A DNA stretch of 64,000 nucleotides from Ruminococcus flavefaciens (GTDB lineage: Bacteria; Bacillota; Clostridia; Oscillospirales; Ruminococcaceae): contig JAMPAU010000002.1 in the NCBI GenBank assembly GCA_023667045.1, positions 62,001-126,000 on the forward strand, read 5' to 3'. Under the pieces are notes generated by a model, which worked only from the letters and a program-made list of their open reading frames with translations, had not been told where the DNA came from and ran no database searches. Position numbers and translations under genes: made by a program. This document shows, one piece after another, positions 26,305 through 34,421 of this stretch (position 1 is the stretch's first letter; every line of letters starts with the position of its first letter).

Positions 26305-26736
26305 TTGATTAAAAAAATTCTTGTTATACACGGTCCTAATTTAAATCTTCTCGGCGAGCGTGAGCCGGACGTTTACGGAAACAACGGCATTGATACCCTC
26401 AACAGCAATATTATTGACCGTGCAAAAGAGCAGGGTCTTGAATGCGAAATCTTTCAGTCAAATCACGAAGGAGCTATCATTGACAAGCTCCACAGTGCAA
26501 GAAAGAACGTTGACGGCGTTATAATCAATGCAGGTGCGTATACACATTACAGCTATGCTATCCGTGATGCGATTTCGGCTATAAAAATCCCGTGCATAGA
26601 GGTTCACATAAGCAACGTCGACGCACGTGACGCTTTCCGTGCAAACTCCGTTATCGCTCCGGTATGCAAGGGCAGTATAAGCGGTTTCGGATTCGGAAGC
26701 TACTATCTCGCCGTACAGGCACTTTCGGAGATGTGA
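26305..26736 (+). CDS. aroQ: 3-dehydroquinate dehydratase, type II
   Basis: A 143-residue shikimate-pathway enzyme. It has VIHGPNLNLLGEREPDVYG with the catalytic Tyr, FQSNHEGAIIDKLH, INAGAYTHYSYAIRDAI and the catalytic His in EVHISN. TTG at 26305 is used, 6 nt after AAGGAG. It is followed after 3 nt by the peptidase gene and then efp, the common aroQ-pepP-efp order. Confidence 0.96.
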   Translation: MIKKILVIHGPNLNLLGEREPDVYGNNGIDTLNSNIIDRAKEQGLECEIFQSNHEGAIIDKLHSARKNVDGVIINAGAYTHYSYAIRDAISAIKIPCIEVHISNVDARDAFRANSVIAPVCKGSISGFGFGSYYLAVQALSEM

Positions 26737-26739
26737 TTT

Positions 26740-27801
26740 ATGGAGAGATTTCAAAGGCTTTTTGAACACATAACCACTGACTGTGCATTGATAACTTCAG
26801 ACGTGAACAGGCGTTACTTTACCGGTATGAAGTCGTCAGCCGGTATAGTTGTGGCTTTTCCAGAAAAGCTGTATCTGCTTATCGACTTCCGGTATATAGA
26901 AAAGGCTCGTGCAGTCGTGAAAAATGCAGAGGTGATAGAGTTTACCAGTGCTGGCAGACAGGTTGCGGAACTGCTTAAAAAACACAACGCCCGCACCATG
27001 TCCATTGAATCCGAAACAATGACCGTCAAGACCCTCAATAGCTACAGGCATTTTCTGAAAGATGTGACCATTGACGATTCCGACAGTCTAAGCAACGCTA
27101 TAAACCGTCTCCGTGCGGTAAAGGACGACGAGGAGATTTCATGTATACGCAAGGCACAGGAAATCGCTGAAAAGTCGCTTGACGAGCTTATGCCGTTTAT
27201 AAGGGCAGGTAAAACTGAACGTGAGGTAGCTCTCGAACTCAACCGCCTTATGTTTGAAAACGGTGCGGAAGACCTCTCCTTTGATACAATAGTTCTTTCT
27301 GGCAGTAATACTTCAATGCCTCACGGTGTGCCGTCTGATAAGAAAATACAGCAGGGCGAGTTTGTGCTTATGGATTTCGGGGCAGTCTGGAACGGCTATC
27401 ACAGCGACATGACACGCACGGTATGCATCGGCGAACCTACCGAAGAAATGAAAAAGGTCTATAATATTGTCCTTGAGGCACAGCTTAAGGCGATTGAATA
27501 CGCAAGGGCAGGCATTACCGGAAGTACTCTCGACAAGGTGGCACGTGATATTATCGAAAAAGCCGGATACGGTGATAATTTCGGTCACTCTCTCGGTCAC
27601 GGCGTGGGACTTGAAATTCATGAAAAACCTAACGCATCGCCTAATTACAATGTTGCTCTTGAAAAAAACAGCGTTGTCACTGTTGAGCCGGGCATTTACA
27701 TCGCCGGAAAATTCGGTGTGCGTATTGAAGATTTTGTCATTTTGACTGAAAATGGCTGTGATAATTTGACGAAATATGCTAAAAATATAATATCTTTATA
27801 A
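26740..27801 (+). CDS. Xaa-Pro aminopeptidase family M24 peptidase
   Basis: A 353-residue pita-bread metallopeptidase that should remove N-terminal residues before proline. An N-terminal creatinase-like domain (1-125) leads into the M24 fold. The two-metal site is visible: the first Asp in LMDFGAVWNGYHSDMTRT, then HSLGHGVGLEIHE with its His, TVEPGIYI and the final Glu in VRIEDFV. It lies 3 nt after aroQ and shortly before efp. Confidence 0.93.
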   Translation: MERFQRLFEHITTDCALITSDVNRRYFTGMKSSAGIVVAFPEKLYLLIDFRYIEKARAVVKNAEVIEFTSAGRQVAELLKKHNARTMSIESETMTVKTLNSYRHFLKDVTIDDSDSLSNAINRLRAVKDDEEISCIRKAQEIAEKSLDELMPFIRAGKTEREVALELNRLMFENGAEDLSFDTIVLSGSNTSMPHGVPSDKKIQQGEFVLMDFGAVWNGYHSDMTRTVCIGEPTEEMKKVYNIVLEAQLKAIEYARAGITGSTLDKVARDIIEKAGYGDNFGHSLGHGVGLEIHEKPNASPNYNVALEKNSVVTVEPGIYIAGKFGVRIEDFVILTENGCDNLTKYAKNIISL

Positions 27802-27818
27802 TATTTTGCTCTCAGCTA

Positions 27819-27847
27819 TTGCAAAATGATTTTAAATGTGGTAAAAT
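27819..27847 (+). promoter_or_regulatory. efp promoter
   Basis: TTGCAA at 27819-27824, 17-bp spacer, TAAAAT at 27842-27847, 40 nt before the efp start. It allows expression of efp independently of aroQ and the peptidase. Confidence 0.65.
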
Positions 27848-27886
27848 AATACATATAATATTGAAAAAATACGGAGGTATTAAATA

Positions 27887-28444
27887 ATGATTTCAGCAGG
27901 AGATTTCAGAAACGGCGTTACCTTTGAACTCGACGGACAGGTTGTTCAGGTTATCGAGTTCCAGCACGTTAAACCAGGAAAGGGCGCTGCTTTCGTAAGA
28001 ACAAAGTACAAGAACGTTATCACAGGCTCTGTGGTTGAAACTTCTTTCAACCCTACTGCTAAGTTCCCCACAGCTTTCGTTGAAAGAAAGGATATGCAGT
28101 ACAGCTACACTGACGGCGAACTCTACTACTTTATGGATATGGAGACTTATGAGCAGATTCCGATTAGCGAGGATAAGCTCGGCGACGCTTTCCGTTTTGT
28201 AAAGGAAGAAATGATTTGTAAGGTTCTTTCTTACAAGGGTTCTGTTTTCGGTATCGAACCGCCTAACTTTGTTGAACTCGTCGTTACTCAGACCGACCCC
28301 GGATTCAAGGGCGATACAGCTACTAATGCTACAAAGCCCGCTACTGTTGAAACCGGTGCAGAGGTTAAAGTACCGCTCTTTATCAACGAGGGTGAAAAAA
28401 TTCAGATTGACACAAGAACAGGCGAATATATGTCAAGAGCATAA
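27887..28444 (+). CDS. efp: Translation elongation factor P
   Basis: A 185-residue, three-domain factor that relieves ribosome stalling at polyproline. The KOW-like first domain begins [17 protein letters not shown]. The tip loop is [10 protein letters not shown], with Lys at the position modified in other species. The C-terminal OB domain ends [14 protein letters not shown]. Length is typical. It has a GGAGG site and its own promoter. Confidence 0.97.
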   Translation: MISAGDFRNGVTFELDGQVVQVIEFQHVKPGKGAAFVRTKYKNVITGSVVETSFNPTAKFPTAFVERKDMQYSYTDGELYYFMDMETYEQIPISEDKLGDAFRFVKEEMICKVLSYKGSVFGIEPPNFVELVVTQTDPGFKGDTATNATKPATVETGAEVKVPLFINEGEKIQIDTRTGEYMSRA

Positions 28445-28468
28445 GCCTATCTCACAAGGAGGCTATTT

Positions 28469-28933
28469 ATGAAGCTTACTGAAAAAATGTCCTATTTAAA
28501 GGGACTTATGGACGGTCTTGAACTGGACTGCTCCACAAAAGAGGGAAAAATCCTCACTCAGATGTCGGAACTTCTTGAAGAAGTCGTTATCTACATTGAT
28601 GATTTACAGTCACAGATTGACGAACTCACAGAACTCTGCGATATTCTTGATGAAGACCTCGGAGACATTGAGGAAGAAATCTATGATGATGATTTTGACT
28701 GCGGTGACTGCGAATGTTTCGATGATGATGACGATGACGAAGATTACGAATTTGATGAGGACGATGACGAACTTTATGAAATTACCTGTCCCACTTGTGG
28801 CGATACTATTCTGCTCAATGAAGACATGATTGAAGAGGGTTCTATGAATTGCCCGAACTGCGACGAACTTCTTGAATTTGATTACGAAAACCTTACTATT
28901 GAGGATTTCGAGAGTTCCGACAGCGAAGAATAA
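28469..28933 (+). CDS. CD1247-type acidic zinc-ribbon protein
   Basis: A 154-residue protein with three parts: an N-terminal helix pair (MKLTEKMSYLKGLMDGLELD, then a coiled-coil-like stretch to about 65), a very acidic middle (about 70-105, mostly Asp and Glu), and a zinc ribbon with CPTCGDTI and CPNCDELL. The architecture matches the CD1247 N-terminal-domain family of Clostridia, which has no proven function. It follows efp by 24 nt with AAGGAGG, pointing to co-expression. Confidence 0.75.
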   Translation: MKLTEKMSYLKGLMDGLELDCSTKEGKILTQMSELLEEVVIYIDDLQSQIDELTELCDILDEDLGDIEEEIYDDDFDCGDCECFDDDDDDEDYEFDEDDDELYEITCPTCGDTILLNEDMIEEGSMNCPNCDELLEFDYENLTIEDFESSDSEE

Positions 28934-28938
28934 TAATA

Positions 28939-28966
28939 AAAACCGTCCTGTAAAAAGGGCGGTTTT
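28939..28966. terminator. Bidirectional terminator between convergent genes
   Basis: A 10-bp hairpin (28939-28948 with 28957-28966) has T-runs on both strands. It separates the efp unit (plus) from the glnA unit (minus). Confidence 0.85.
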
Positions 28967-29522
28967 ATTTTTTGTAAGTATTAAGTATCTTTTCGGCAAC
29001 TTCACGGCGTGTCTGACGGTTGTTCATGGCTTGCTTTTCTATGTAGCGGTGAGCCTGCGGTTCAGTGAAGTCAAGGTACTCCATGAGCGTACGCTTTGCA
29101 CGGTTAATCAGACGCATTTCGTCGATTTTCGTGAGAATATCGGCACTTTCACGTTTTATTCCATGCATTTCGGGGAATGTTTCAAAGGCGTTTCTGAAGT
29201 CCTCACGGCTGAAAGGCTTTGAGATTACAGAAACGTCCGAATCTGATAAATTGTGCGAGATGTCTTCCGCAACGTCTTTTACGCATATCAGAATAACTTC
29301 TGCACTGGTAGTTTCGGCGACCGTGACGGCAAGCTCCAGTCCGAACTCGTCCGGCAGAGGCGTATTTATCACGACCAATTCCGGCTCTGTACCGCCCGAA
29401 ATAATCCGGCGTGCCTCGTTTCCGCTGTTAGCCGTGATGACGTGTCCGGAAACGGTTTCTTTAAGAATTTTTTCAATAAAGATTAAATTGTCGTCATTTG
29501 GTGAAATAATTAAACTTGTCAT
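28965..29522 (-). CDS. ANTAR-domain regulator with altered receiver domain
   Basis: A 185-residue protein: an N-terminal receiver-like domain (1-115) and a C-terminal ANTAR domain (about 130-182: NRAKRTLMEYLDFTEPQAHR...). ANTAR domains bind paired RNA hairpins and prevent termination, often controlling nitrogen genes. In the receiver the phospho-acceptor Asp appears replaced by Asn (VVINTPLPDEFG), while the Lys of SKPF is kept. It may therefore be unphosphorylated. It lies 11 nt after glutamine synthetase, and the pair is likely functionally linked. No ANTAR-type hairpin pair was seen in the short glnA leader. Confidence 0.88.
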   Translation of the reverse strand: MTSLIISPNDDNLIFIEKILKETVSGHVITANSGNEARRIISGGTEPELVVINTPLPDEFGLELAVTVAETTSAEVILICVKDVAEDISHNLSDSDVSVISKPFSREDFRNAFETFPEMHGIKRESADILTKIDEMRLINRAKRTLMEYLDFTEPQAHRYIEKQAMNNRQTRREVAEKILNTYKK

Positions 29523-29533
29523 ACGTTCACCTG

Positions 29534-30823
29534 TCAGATATATTTGAAGTACTGTTTTTCTTCAAATTCGTCCTTGTTGTGTGCGAGATTGTATTCTTGA
29601 ATCTGTTTTGTAAAGGTCTTAAACATATTGCCGATTATTTCGCCGGAAAGATTCTTCTTGACAAACTCGCTTTTTTCTGCAATCGAGAATGCTTCTTCGA
29701 GAGAAGACGGCAGAGGTTGGAAGTCGAAAGAAGTTTCGGGGTGTTTGAGGGTCTTGTCAAGAAGTGAACAGTCACCGGAGTTTATGCCCTCAATGCCGGC
29801 AGAAAGAATAAGTCTGAACGCTATATACGGGTTACAGCAAGCGTCAGCAGAGCGGATTTCAATGCGTGGCGTGGCGGAGCGTGGGATTCTTATAAGCTGT
29901 GAGCAGTTGTCGAAAGACCAGTTGACATACTTTGGGGCATAACCTATACCAAAACGCTTGTAAGAGTTGGTGATAGGGTTAAGAAAGGCGGTTATTTCAC
30001 GTATACGCCGGAGAACTCCGGAAATAAAGCATTTTCCCTCATGGGACATTTTTTCAGGGTCGTTGCTGAAAATCTGCTCACCGTTTTTCCGGATATTAAG
30101 CGAGATACTCAAAGCACTGCCATGTTCGTTGGGAAGAGGTTTAGGCATGAACGACGCAAAGAGACCGTTCTGTGAGGCTATAGACTTTACAACCGTCTTG
30201 TAATGCACCATATTGTCTGAGGCTGTGACCGGCTCGTTTTCACGGAACTCTATTTCATTCTGTCCCGGACCGTGCTTATGGCAGGAGCTTTTAGGATTCA
30301 TGCCCATTTCCTCAAGCGAAAGGCATATTTCACGCCTTGCATTTTCGCACTTGTCAAGGGGTGCAACGTCAAGATAACCGCCGTGGTCGTGCGGAATTTT
30401 AGTCGGTTCGCCCTTGTCGTTAAGGTCAAAAAGGTAAAATTCGCATTTAGTACCCATTTCGCATGAATATCCGTCAAGGCGGAGAGAGTTTATATAGTTT
30501 GTCAGTTCGCTTCTTATGTCGCCGGAGTAGTCAGAGCCGTCCGGATTTTTCAGACTGCAAAAAAAACGTACAACACGCCCCGATTTTGGTCGCCAAGGAA
30601 GTACCGACAGCGTGGAAATATCCGGAAATAAAAGCAGGTCGGAGCAGTTTCCGCTGAAAGATGATGCGTCAAACGGTATGCCGTCCGTAAAGGCTTTCGG
30701 CAGTTCATTGGGCATAATGGCAATATTTTTAAGGTTTCCGGAGATGTCCGAAAACGTAAGACGTATGAATTTCACGTCGTTTTCCTCTACAAATCTGAGA
30801 ATTTCTTTTGGTGCAAAGTTCAT
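29534..30823 (-). CDS. glnA: Glutamine synthetase, type I-like
   Basis: A 429-residue member of the family that makes glutamine from glutamate, ammonia and ATP. The beta-grasp domain (IRLTFSDISGNLKNIAI, FDASSFSGN) and catalytic domain are complete, with the metal Glu in KCEFYLF, GPGQNEIEF, FMPKPLPNEHGSALSIS, NPITNSYKR and RIEIRSADACCNPY. One oddity is clear: the usual NGSGMH metal-ligand His aligns with Ser (HGSALS). Activity may be altered. It starts with ATG behind GGAGG and is followed by the ANTAR gene. Confidence 0.85.
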   Translation of the reverse strand: MNFAPKEILRFVEENDVKFIRLTFSDISGNLKNIAIMPNELPKAFTDGIPFDASSFSGNCSDLLLFPDISTLSVLPWRPKSGRVVRFFCSLKNPDGSDYSGDIRSELTNYINSLRLDGYSCEMGTKCEFYLFDLNDKGEPTKIPHDHGGYLDVAPLDKCENARREICLSLEEMGMNPKSSCHKHGPGQNEIEFRENEPVTASDNMVHYKTVVKSIASQNGLFASFMPKPLPNEHGSALSISLNIRKNGEQIFSNDPEKMSHEGKCFISGVLRRIREITAFLNPITNSYKRFGIGYAPKYVNWSFDNCSQLIRIPRSATPRIEIRSADACCNPYIAFRLILSAGIEGINSGDCSLLDKTLKHPETSFDFQPLPSSLEEAFSIAEKSEFVKKNLSGEIIGNMFKTFTKQIQEYNLAHNKDEFEEKQYFKYI

Positions 30824-30858
30824 TCTGTGACCTCCGTAAAAAATTCGTTTATCAATTA

Positions 30859-30887
30859 ATTATACTATATTTTCGTGAAAAAGTAAA
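30859..30887 (-). promoter_or_regulatory. glnA promoter
   Basis: On the minus strand: -35 TTTACT (30887-30882), 17-bp spacer, -10 TATAAT (30864-30859). The leader is only about 30 nt. Confidence 0.6.
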
Positions 30888-30916
30888 TAGCTTTTCAAAC
30901 TTTTTCCGTGCGTCTG

Positions 30917-30945
30917 TTGACAGATATTTCAAAAAGGTGTATAAT
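30917..30945 (+). promoter_or_regulatory. Promoter of the SH3 lipoprotein gene
   Basis: TTGACA at 30917-30922, 17-bp spacer, TATAAT at 30940-30945: perfect consensus, 34 nt before the chosen start. Confidence 0.85.
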
Positions 30946-30978
30946 TACTATAAAAATCATTAACAGGAGTTGTTGGGT

Positions 30979-31980
30979 ATGAATTTAAAAAGAAGTATGG
31001 TGGTTATGCTTTGTTTTATGGCTGTAATGACAGGTACTTCATGCGGAAAAAGCGAATCTTCAGAGATTACAAGCAGGTCAGATGTTTCGCAGTCTGAAAG
31101 TCAAGTTTCCGTTTCAGTGGGGTATATTACACTTAAAGACGGTGAAAAATCTGCTGATTTGTGCGACAATATGAACGGAAATGTTATTGTAAAGATGTTT
31201 TCCGGCGACGCTGTTACAGTTTATTCAATAAATGCAGACTGGGCAAAAGTAAATTACGGCGGTAAAGACGGATACATGAAACTCGAAAATCTTTCTTTCA
31301 GCGAACCGGAACAATCATCAGAAGTATCTGTTGAGACTTCTGCAAATGAAACGCCGTCAGAAGTTCCGGAAAATACTGCACCTCCGGCTGTACAGGAGCA
31401 GTCAGTTCCCGAAACTGAAAAGGCGGTTGATAATAATATCTCAATAAATAATACTAATCAGATTGAAATTGTATTCCTTACGGATATAGACGGTTTTCAG
31501 GTAGCTGACCCTGTACATTCCTATCCTAAGTATTCTCCCGAACCTACTTACATGGACGGTTACTGTAATGCTTATTCTGTATATATATACTCTCAGCCGG
31601 ACACTAACAGCATTAAACGTGAAACTGATATGCTTTATAACGGCGACCCTGTGAAAATTCTCGGCTCTGTAAACGGCTGGTACTATATCTCAACCGATAA
31701 CGGCAGTAACGGAGAGCTTCACGGATATGTCAGCCAAAGTTACATAACTGTAGGTAAAAATGAAGTACAGAAAATAAATTACAATGCTACTCAAGGTCAA
31801 GTAAAAGACGGTATGACAGCTTGGGTAAACTACACCCCCAGCAAAACTGACAATATTGAAACTCTATCCGGCGGTACGACTTTTACAATAATAGGCAACG
31901 CTAATGATTACTGGTACAATATAAGCTACTATGACGGCAAAACAGGTTGGATAAGCTACAAAATGGTTGATGTGTGGTGA
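30979..31980 (+). CDS. Secreted lipoprotein with SH3-like domains
   Basis: A 333-residue exported protein. A signal segment of about 22 residues ends in GTSC, a weak lipobox, so attachment through Cys is likely but not certain. Three SH3-like segments can be seen: about 45-105 (ending GKDGYMKLENL), about 195-262 (GDPVKILGSVNGWYYIS...GYVSQSY) and about 275-333 (TFTIIGNANDYWYN...TGWISYKMV). They are separated by a Ser/Glu/Pro linker. SH3b domains usually bind peptidoglycan. No catalytic module is present. ATG at 30979 lies 9 nt after AGGAG and was preferred to TTG 30970. Confidence 0.75.
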   Translation: MNLKRSMVVMLCFMAVMTGTSCGKSESSEITSRSDVSQSESQVSVSVGYITLKDGEKSADLCDNMNGNVIVKMFSGDAVTVYSINADWAKVNYGGKDGYMKLENLSFSEPEQSSEVSVETSANETPSEVPENTAPPAVQEQSVPETEKAVDNNISINNTNQIEIVFLTDIDGFQVADPVHSYPKYSPEPTYMDGYCNAYSVYIYSQPDTNSIKRETDMLYNGDPVKILGSVNGWYYISTDNGSNGELHGYVSQSYITVGKNEVQKINYNATQGQVKDGMTAWVNYTPSKTDNIETLSGGTTFTIIGNANDYWYNISYYDGKTGWISYKMVDVW

Positions 31981-32013
31981 TTCTGATATGCAAATAAAAA
32001 TCAAAACTGGTTA

Positions 32014-32042
32014 TTGACAGTATCTGCATAATAATCTATAAT
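32014..32042 (+). promoter_or_regulatory. Promoter of the pyridoxamine kinase gene
   Basis: TTGACA at 32014-32019, 17-bp spacer, TATAAT at 32037-32042: perfect consensus. Confidence 0.85.
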
Positions 32043-32074
32043 AAAATCATCACAATACAAGGAGAGATTTTATT

Positions 32075-32911
32075 ATGAAAAGAGCGGTTACAATTCAGGA
32101 TATTTCATGTTTCGGAAAGTGTTCGCTTACGGTAGCACTTCCGGTTATTTCGGCTATGGGCATTGAGACGGCTGTTATCCCGACGGCTGTACTTTCAACC
32201 CACACAGGCGGATTCTCGGGGTATACTTTCCGTGACCTCACAGGCGATATTCCGGATATTGCTAATCACTGGAAAAGCCTTAATCTGAAGTTCAACGCTG
32301 TCTATACCGGTTATCTCGGCTCTATGGAACAGATAGATATTGTGTCTGATTTCATTGATGATTTCCGGACAGGCGACAACGTTATAATAGTTGACCCCGT
32401 GCTTGGCGACAACGGAAGATTTTATGCAGGATTCGGAAAAGACTTTGCGGAAAGAATGTCCGGTCTCTGCTCAAAGGCAGACTATATTATTCCCAATATG
32501 ACGGAAGCCTCTTTTATGCTGAATATACCATACACGGAAGATTATGACAGGGCTTATGTTGAGGACATTCTCCGGAAACTCGCAGGTCTCGGCTGTAAAA
32601 CCCCCATACTTACCGGAGTGCGTTTTGACAGCGAAAAACAGGGGGCGGTTGCCTATGATTCTGTAAACGACAGGTTTTGTTATTCTTTCGGCGAAAATAT
32701 AGACCGTTCAGTACATGGCACAGGCGACATTTTCGCAAGCGTTTTTACTGGTGCGGTAACTCTCGGAAAGGATATTCAGAAATCGCTTGACATTGCCGTT
32801 AACTACACCGTTGAGTGCATAAAGGCTACAATACCGTATTTTGATGAAATGTGGTACGGCAGTTGCTTTGAGCTGTGTTTGGGAAAACTTATCGAAATGA
32901 CAAAAGATTAA
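32075..32911 (+). CDS. Pyridoxamine/pyridoxal kinase family protein
   Basis: A 278-residue ribokinase-fold kinase of vitamin B6 salvage. The N-terminus TIQDISCFGKCSLTVALPVI and the loop LSTHTGGFSGYT are typical of PdxK/PdxY. VDPVLGDNGRFY and the anion-hole motif VHGTGDIFASVF support kinase function. Pyridoxine, pyridoxal and pyridoxamine cannot be told apart from sequence. It is a single-gene unit with its own promoter and terminator. Confidence 0.88.
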   Translation: MKRAVTIQDISCFGKCSLTVALPVISAMGIETAVIPTAVLSTHTGGFSGYTFRDLTGDIPDIANHWKSLNLKFNAVYTGYLGSMEQIDIVSDFIDDFRTGDNVIIVDPVLGDNGRFYAGFGKDFAERMSGLCSKADYIIPNMTEASFMLNIPYTEDYDRAYVEDILRKLAGLGCKTPILTGVRFDSEKQGAVAYDSVNDRFCYSFGENIDRSVHGTGDIFASVFTGAVTLGKDIQKSLDIAVNYTVECIKATIPYFDEMWYGSCFELCLGKLIEMTKD

Positions 32912-32918
32912 AATAAAA

Positions 32919-32953
32919 GCTCCGGCGGACAGTTGCTGTCACACCGGAGTTTT
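32919..32953. terminator. Bidirectional terminator between convergent genes
   Basis: A hairpin with CTCCGG/CCGGAG outer arms, an internal loop and GACAG/CTGTC inner arms is flanked by A- and T-runs. It lies between the kinase gene and the LCP gene that ends at 32957. Confidence 0.75.
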
Positions 32954-32956
32954 CTT

Positions 32957-34348
32957 TTAGTGGTCGAATATCTCATCAGCGAGAATATTATAATTAGCGT
33001 TAAGGTCAACCTGTAAGACGTTCTGAATGTCACCGCTTGCCGTCCATACGTCTTCCGGATAGAAAGTATTCTCTGCCGGAATCTGTATCTGTTTTACGTT
33101 GTAGCGTACCGAAAGGGGCAGTCTCAGTGAAAGCAGGTACATATCGATTGCTGACATATTGGTGCTTACCTGTGGTATGACGTTTTTGGCTATACGGCTT
33201 ATCGCCACAGGGTTTATGGCTTTAGGGATAAGCTTTGTTATTACTTCACGCTGACGGCTTGTGCGTTCAAAGTCGCTGTTGCCGACATAGCGTATACGAG
33301 CGTATGAAAGAGCCTGTTTGCCGTTGAGGTGGAGCTTACCGCCATTTTCAAGGAAGTCTGCCCATTGGTCGTCGCCCATAAGCTGATTGACTTCTGAAAA
33401 TAGTATATCGTTTATTGCATGGGCTTCCTCGTCGGAAACGTCAATATCAATACCACCCACAGCGTCGATAATTCCGGCGAAAGAAATAAAGTTGACAATG
33501 ACATAGTCGTCAATTTTCACCATGAAATTGCTTTCGATAGTGTCCATGAGGAGTTCCGCACCGCCGTAGGAGTAGGAGGCATTAAGCTTGTCCATGCCAT
33601 AGCCTGGAATATTCACGTAGCAGTCACGCATGAAAGACGTTAGGATAATTTCTTGTGTACGGCTGTTGAATGACAGCAGAATCATTGAATCGGAGCGACC
33701 CTGTTCTTCAGCCGACCGACCGTCAGAGCCTATCACAAGTACGCTTTTTACGTAGCTCCTTGAAAGAGTACCGCTTGTGCGGTTGCGGTCGCCTGTTTCG
33801 TTTTTACCGACCTTGCCGATTATGGTAAAAGCCGTGCATGAGTATATGCAGAAAAGCAGTACAAGAATAGTAAACAGACTTAAAATGACTTTTTTTATCA
33901 GTCTGCCAAAAGGACTTCTGTGTTTTCTTTTTTTGGTACGTCTCGGCGGACTGGTCTGCCTTGCCGGATAGTTGCCGTTCTGATAGCTGTTATTGCGGTA
34001 GTTATTGTAATCGGGCGGAGGGGGTTGTTGATGATATTGATAATTATTGCTGTACTGGCGGTTATTCTGATAGCCTTGATTATAATAATCTCCTTGATAA
34101 CTGTTCTGCTGTGGTCTGTTCGGGTAGCTGTAGGGGTTTGAATTATTCCGATAGCTTGTATTTTGCGGACGCTGATAATTATTATTTCTGTTATTAGCAG
34201 TGCCGTAATTTCCCGACTGACTTGACGTACGCCTGAGCGGTCGGCGGTTAGGATTCTGTCTTCTGTAATCCGGAATATTTTCGGGTATCGGGATATTCAA
34301 TGTGTTTTGGTTGTCTGTGTTGTTGTCGTTCTGAAATCTTTCTGTCAT
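32957..34348 (-). CDS. LCP-family protein with Asn/Tyr/Gln-rich cytoplasmic head
   Basis: A 463-residue protein. After a basic patch (KKRKHRSPFGRLIKK) a membrane helix lies near 153-175. The LCP domain follows (VLVIGSDGRS, SDSMILLSFN, LTSFMRDCYVNIPG, MDKLNASYSYGG and the Arg-rich FERTSRQREVI), so it should transfer polymers to peptidoglycan outside the cell. The first 140 residues are low complexity, dominated by Asn, Tyr, Gln and Pro, with prion-like composition. This head would be cytoplasmic. It is the second LCP gene of the window and lies 73 nt after the P-type-ATPase-like gene, beyond a terminator. Confidence 0.88.
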   Translation of the reverse strand: MTERFQNDNNTDNQNTLNIPIPENIPDYRRQNPNRRPLRRTSSQSGNYGTANNRNNNYQRPQNTSYRNNSNPYSYPNRPQQNSYQGDYYNQGYQNNRQYSNNYQYHQQPPPPDYNNYRNNSYQNGNYPARQTSPPRRTKKRKHRSPFGRLIKKVILSLFTILVLLFCIYSCTAFTIIGKVGKNETGDRNRTSGTLSRSYVKSVLVIGSDGRSAEEQGRSDSMILLSFNSRTQEIILTSFMRDCYVNIPGYGMDKLNASYSYGGAELLMDTIESNFMVKIDDYVIVNFISFAGIIDAVGGIDIDVSDEEAHAINDILFSEVNQLMGDDQWADFLENGGKLHLNGKQALSYARIRYVGNSDFERTSRQREVITKLIPKAINPVAISRIAKNVIPQVSTNMSAIDMYLLSLRLPLSVRYNVKQIQIPAENTFYPEDVWTASGDIQNVLQVDLNANYNILADEIFDH

Positions 34349-34375
34349 AGTTGACTCCTTTCAGAAATTTTATAA

Positions 34376-34415
34376 AACCTGCCGTCTTACTGTTTTGTCA
34401 GTATGAAAGCAGGTT
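34376..34415 (-). terminator. Terminator after the P-type-ATPase-like gene
   Basis: Outer arms AACCTGC/GCAGGTT (34376-34382 with 34409-34415) and inner arms TACTG/CAGTA form an extended hairpin. On the minus strand it is followed by TTTAT. Confidence 0.65.
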
Positions 34416-34421
34416 CTTTTT

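Noticed and set aside
29065..29547. Plus-strand frame of 160 codons opposite the ANTAR gene
   Set aside because: The minus-strand frame encodes a recognisable receiver-ANTAR protein; the plus frame has no family resemblance or start signal.
30824..30860. ANTAR-responsive hairpin pair in the glnA leader
   Set aside because: The leader from the predicted start is about 30 nt and holds no hairpin.
33920..34197. Hydrophobic frames on the plus strand near 34000
   Set aside because: They are the complement of Asn/Tyr/Gln codons of the LCP head, which read as Ile/Val/Leu in the other strand.
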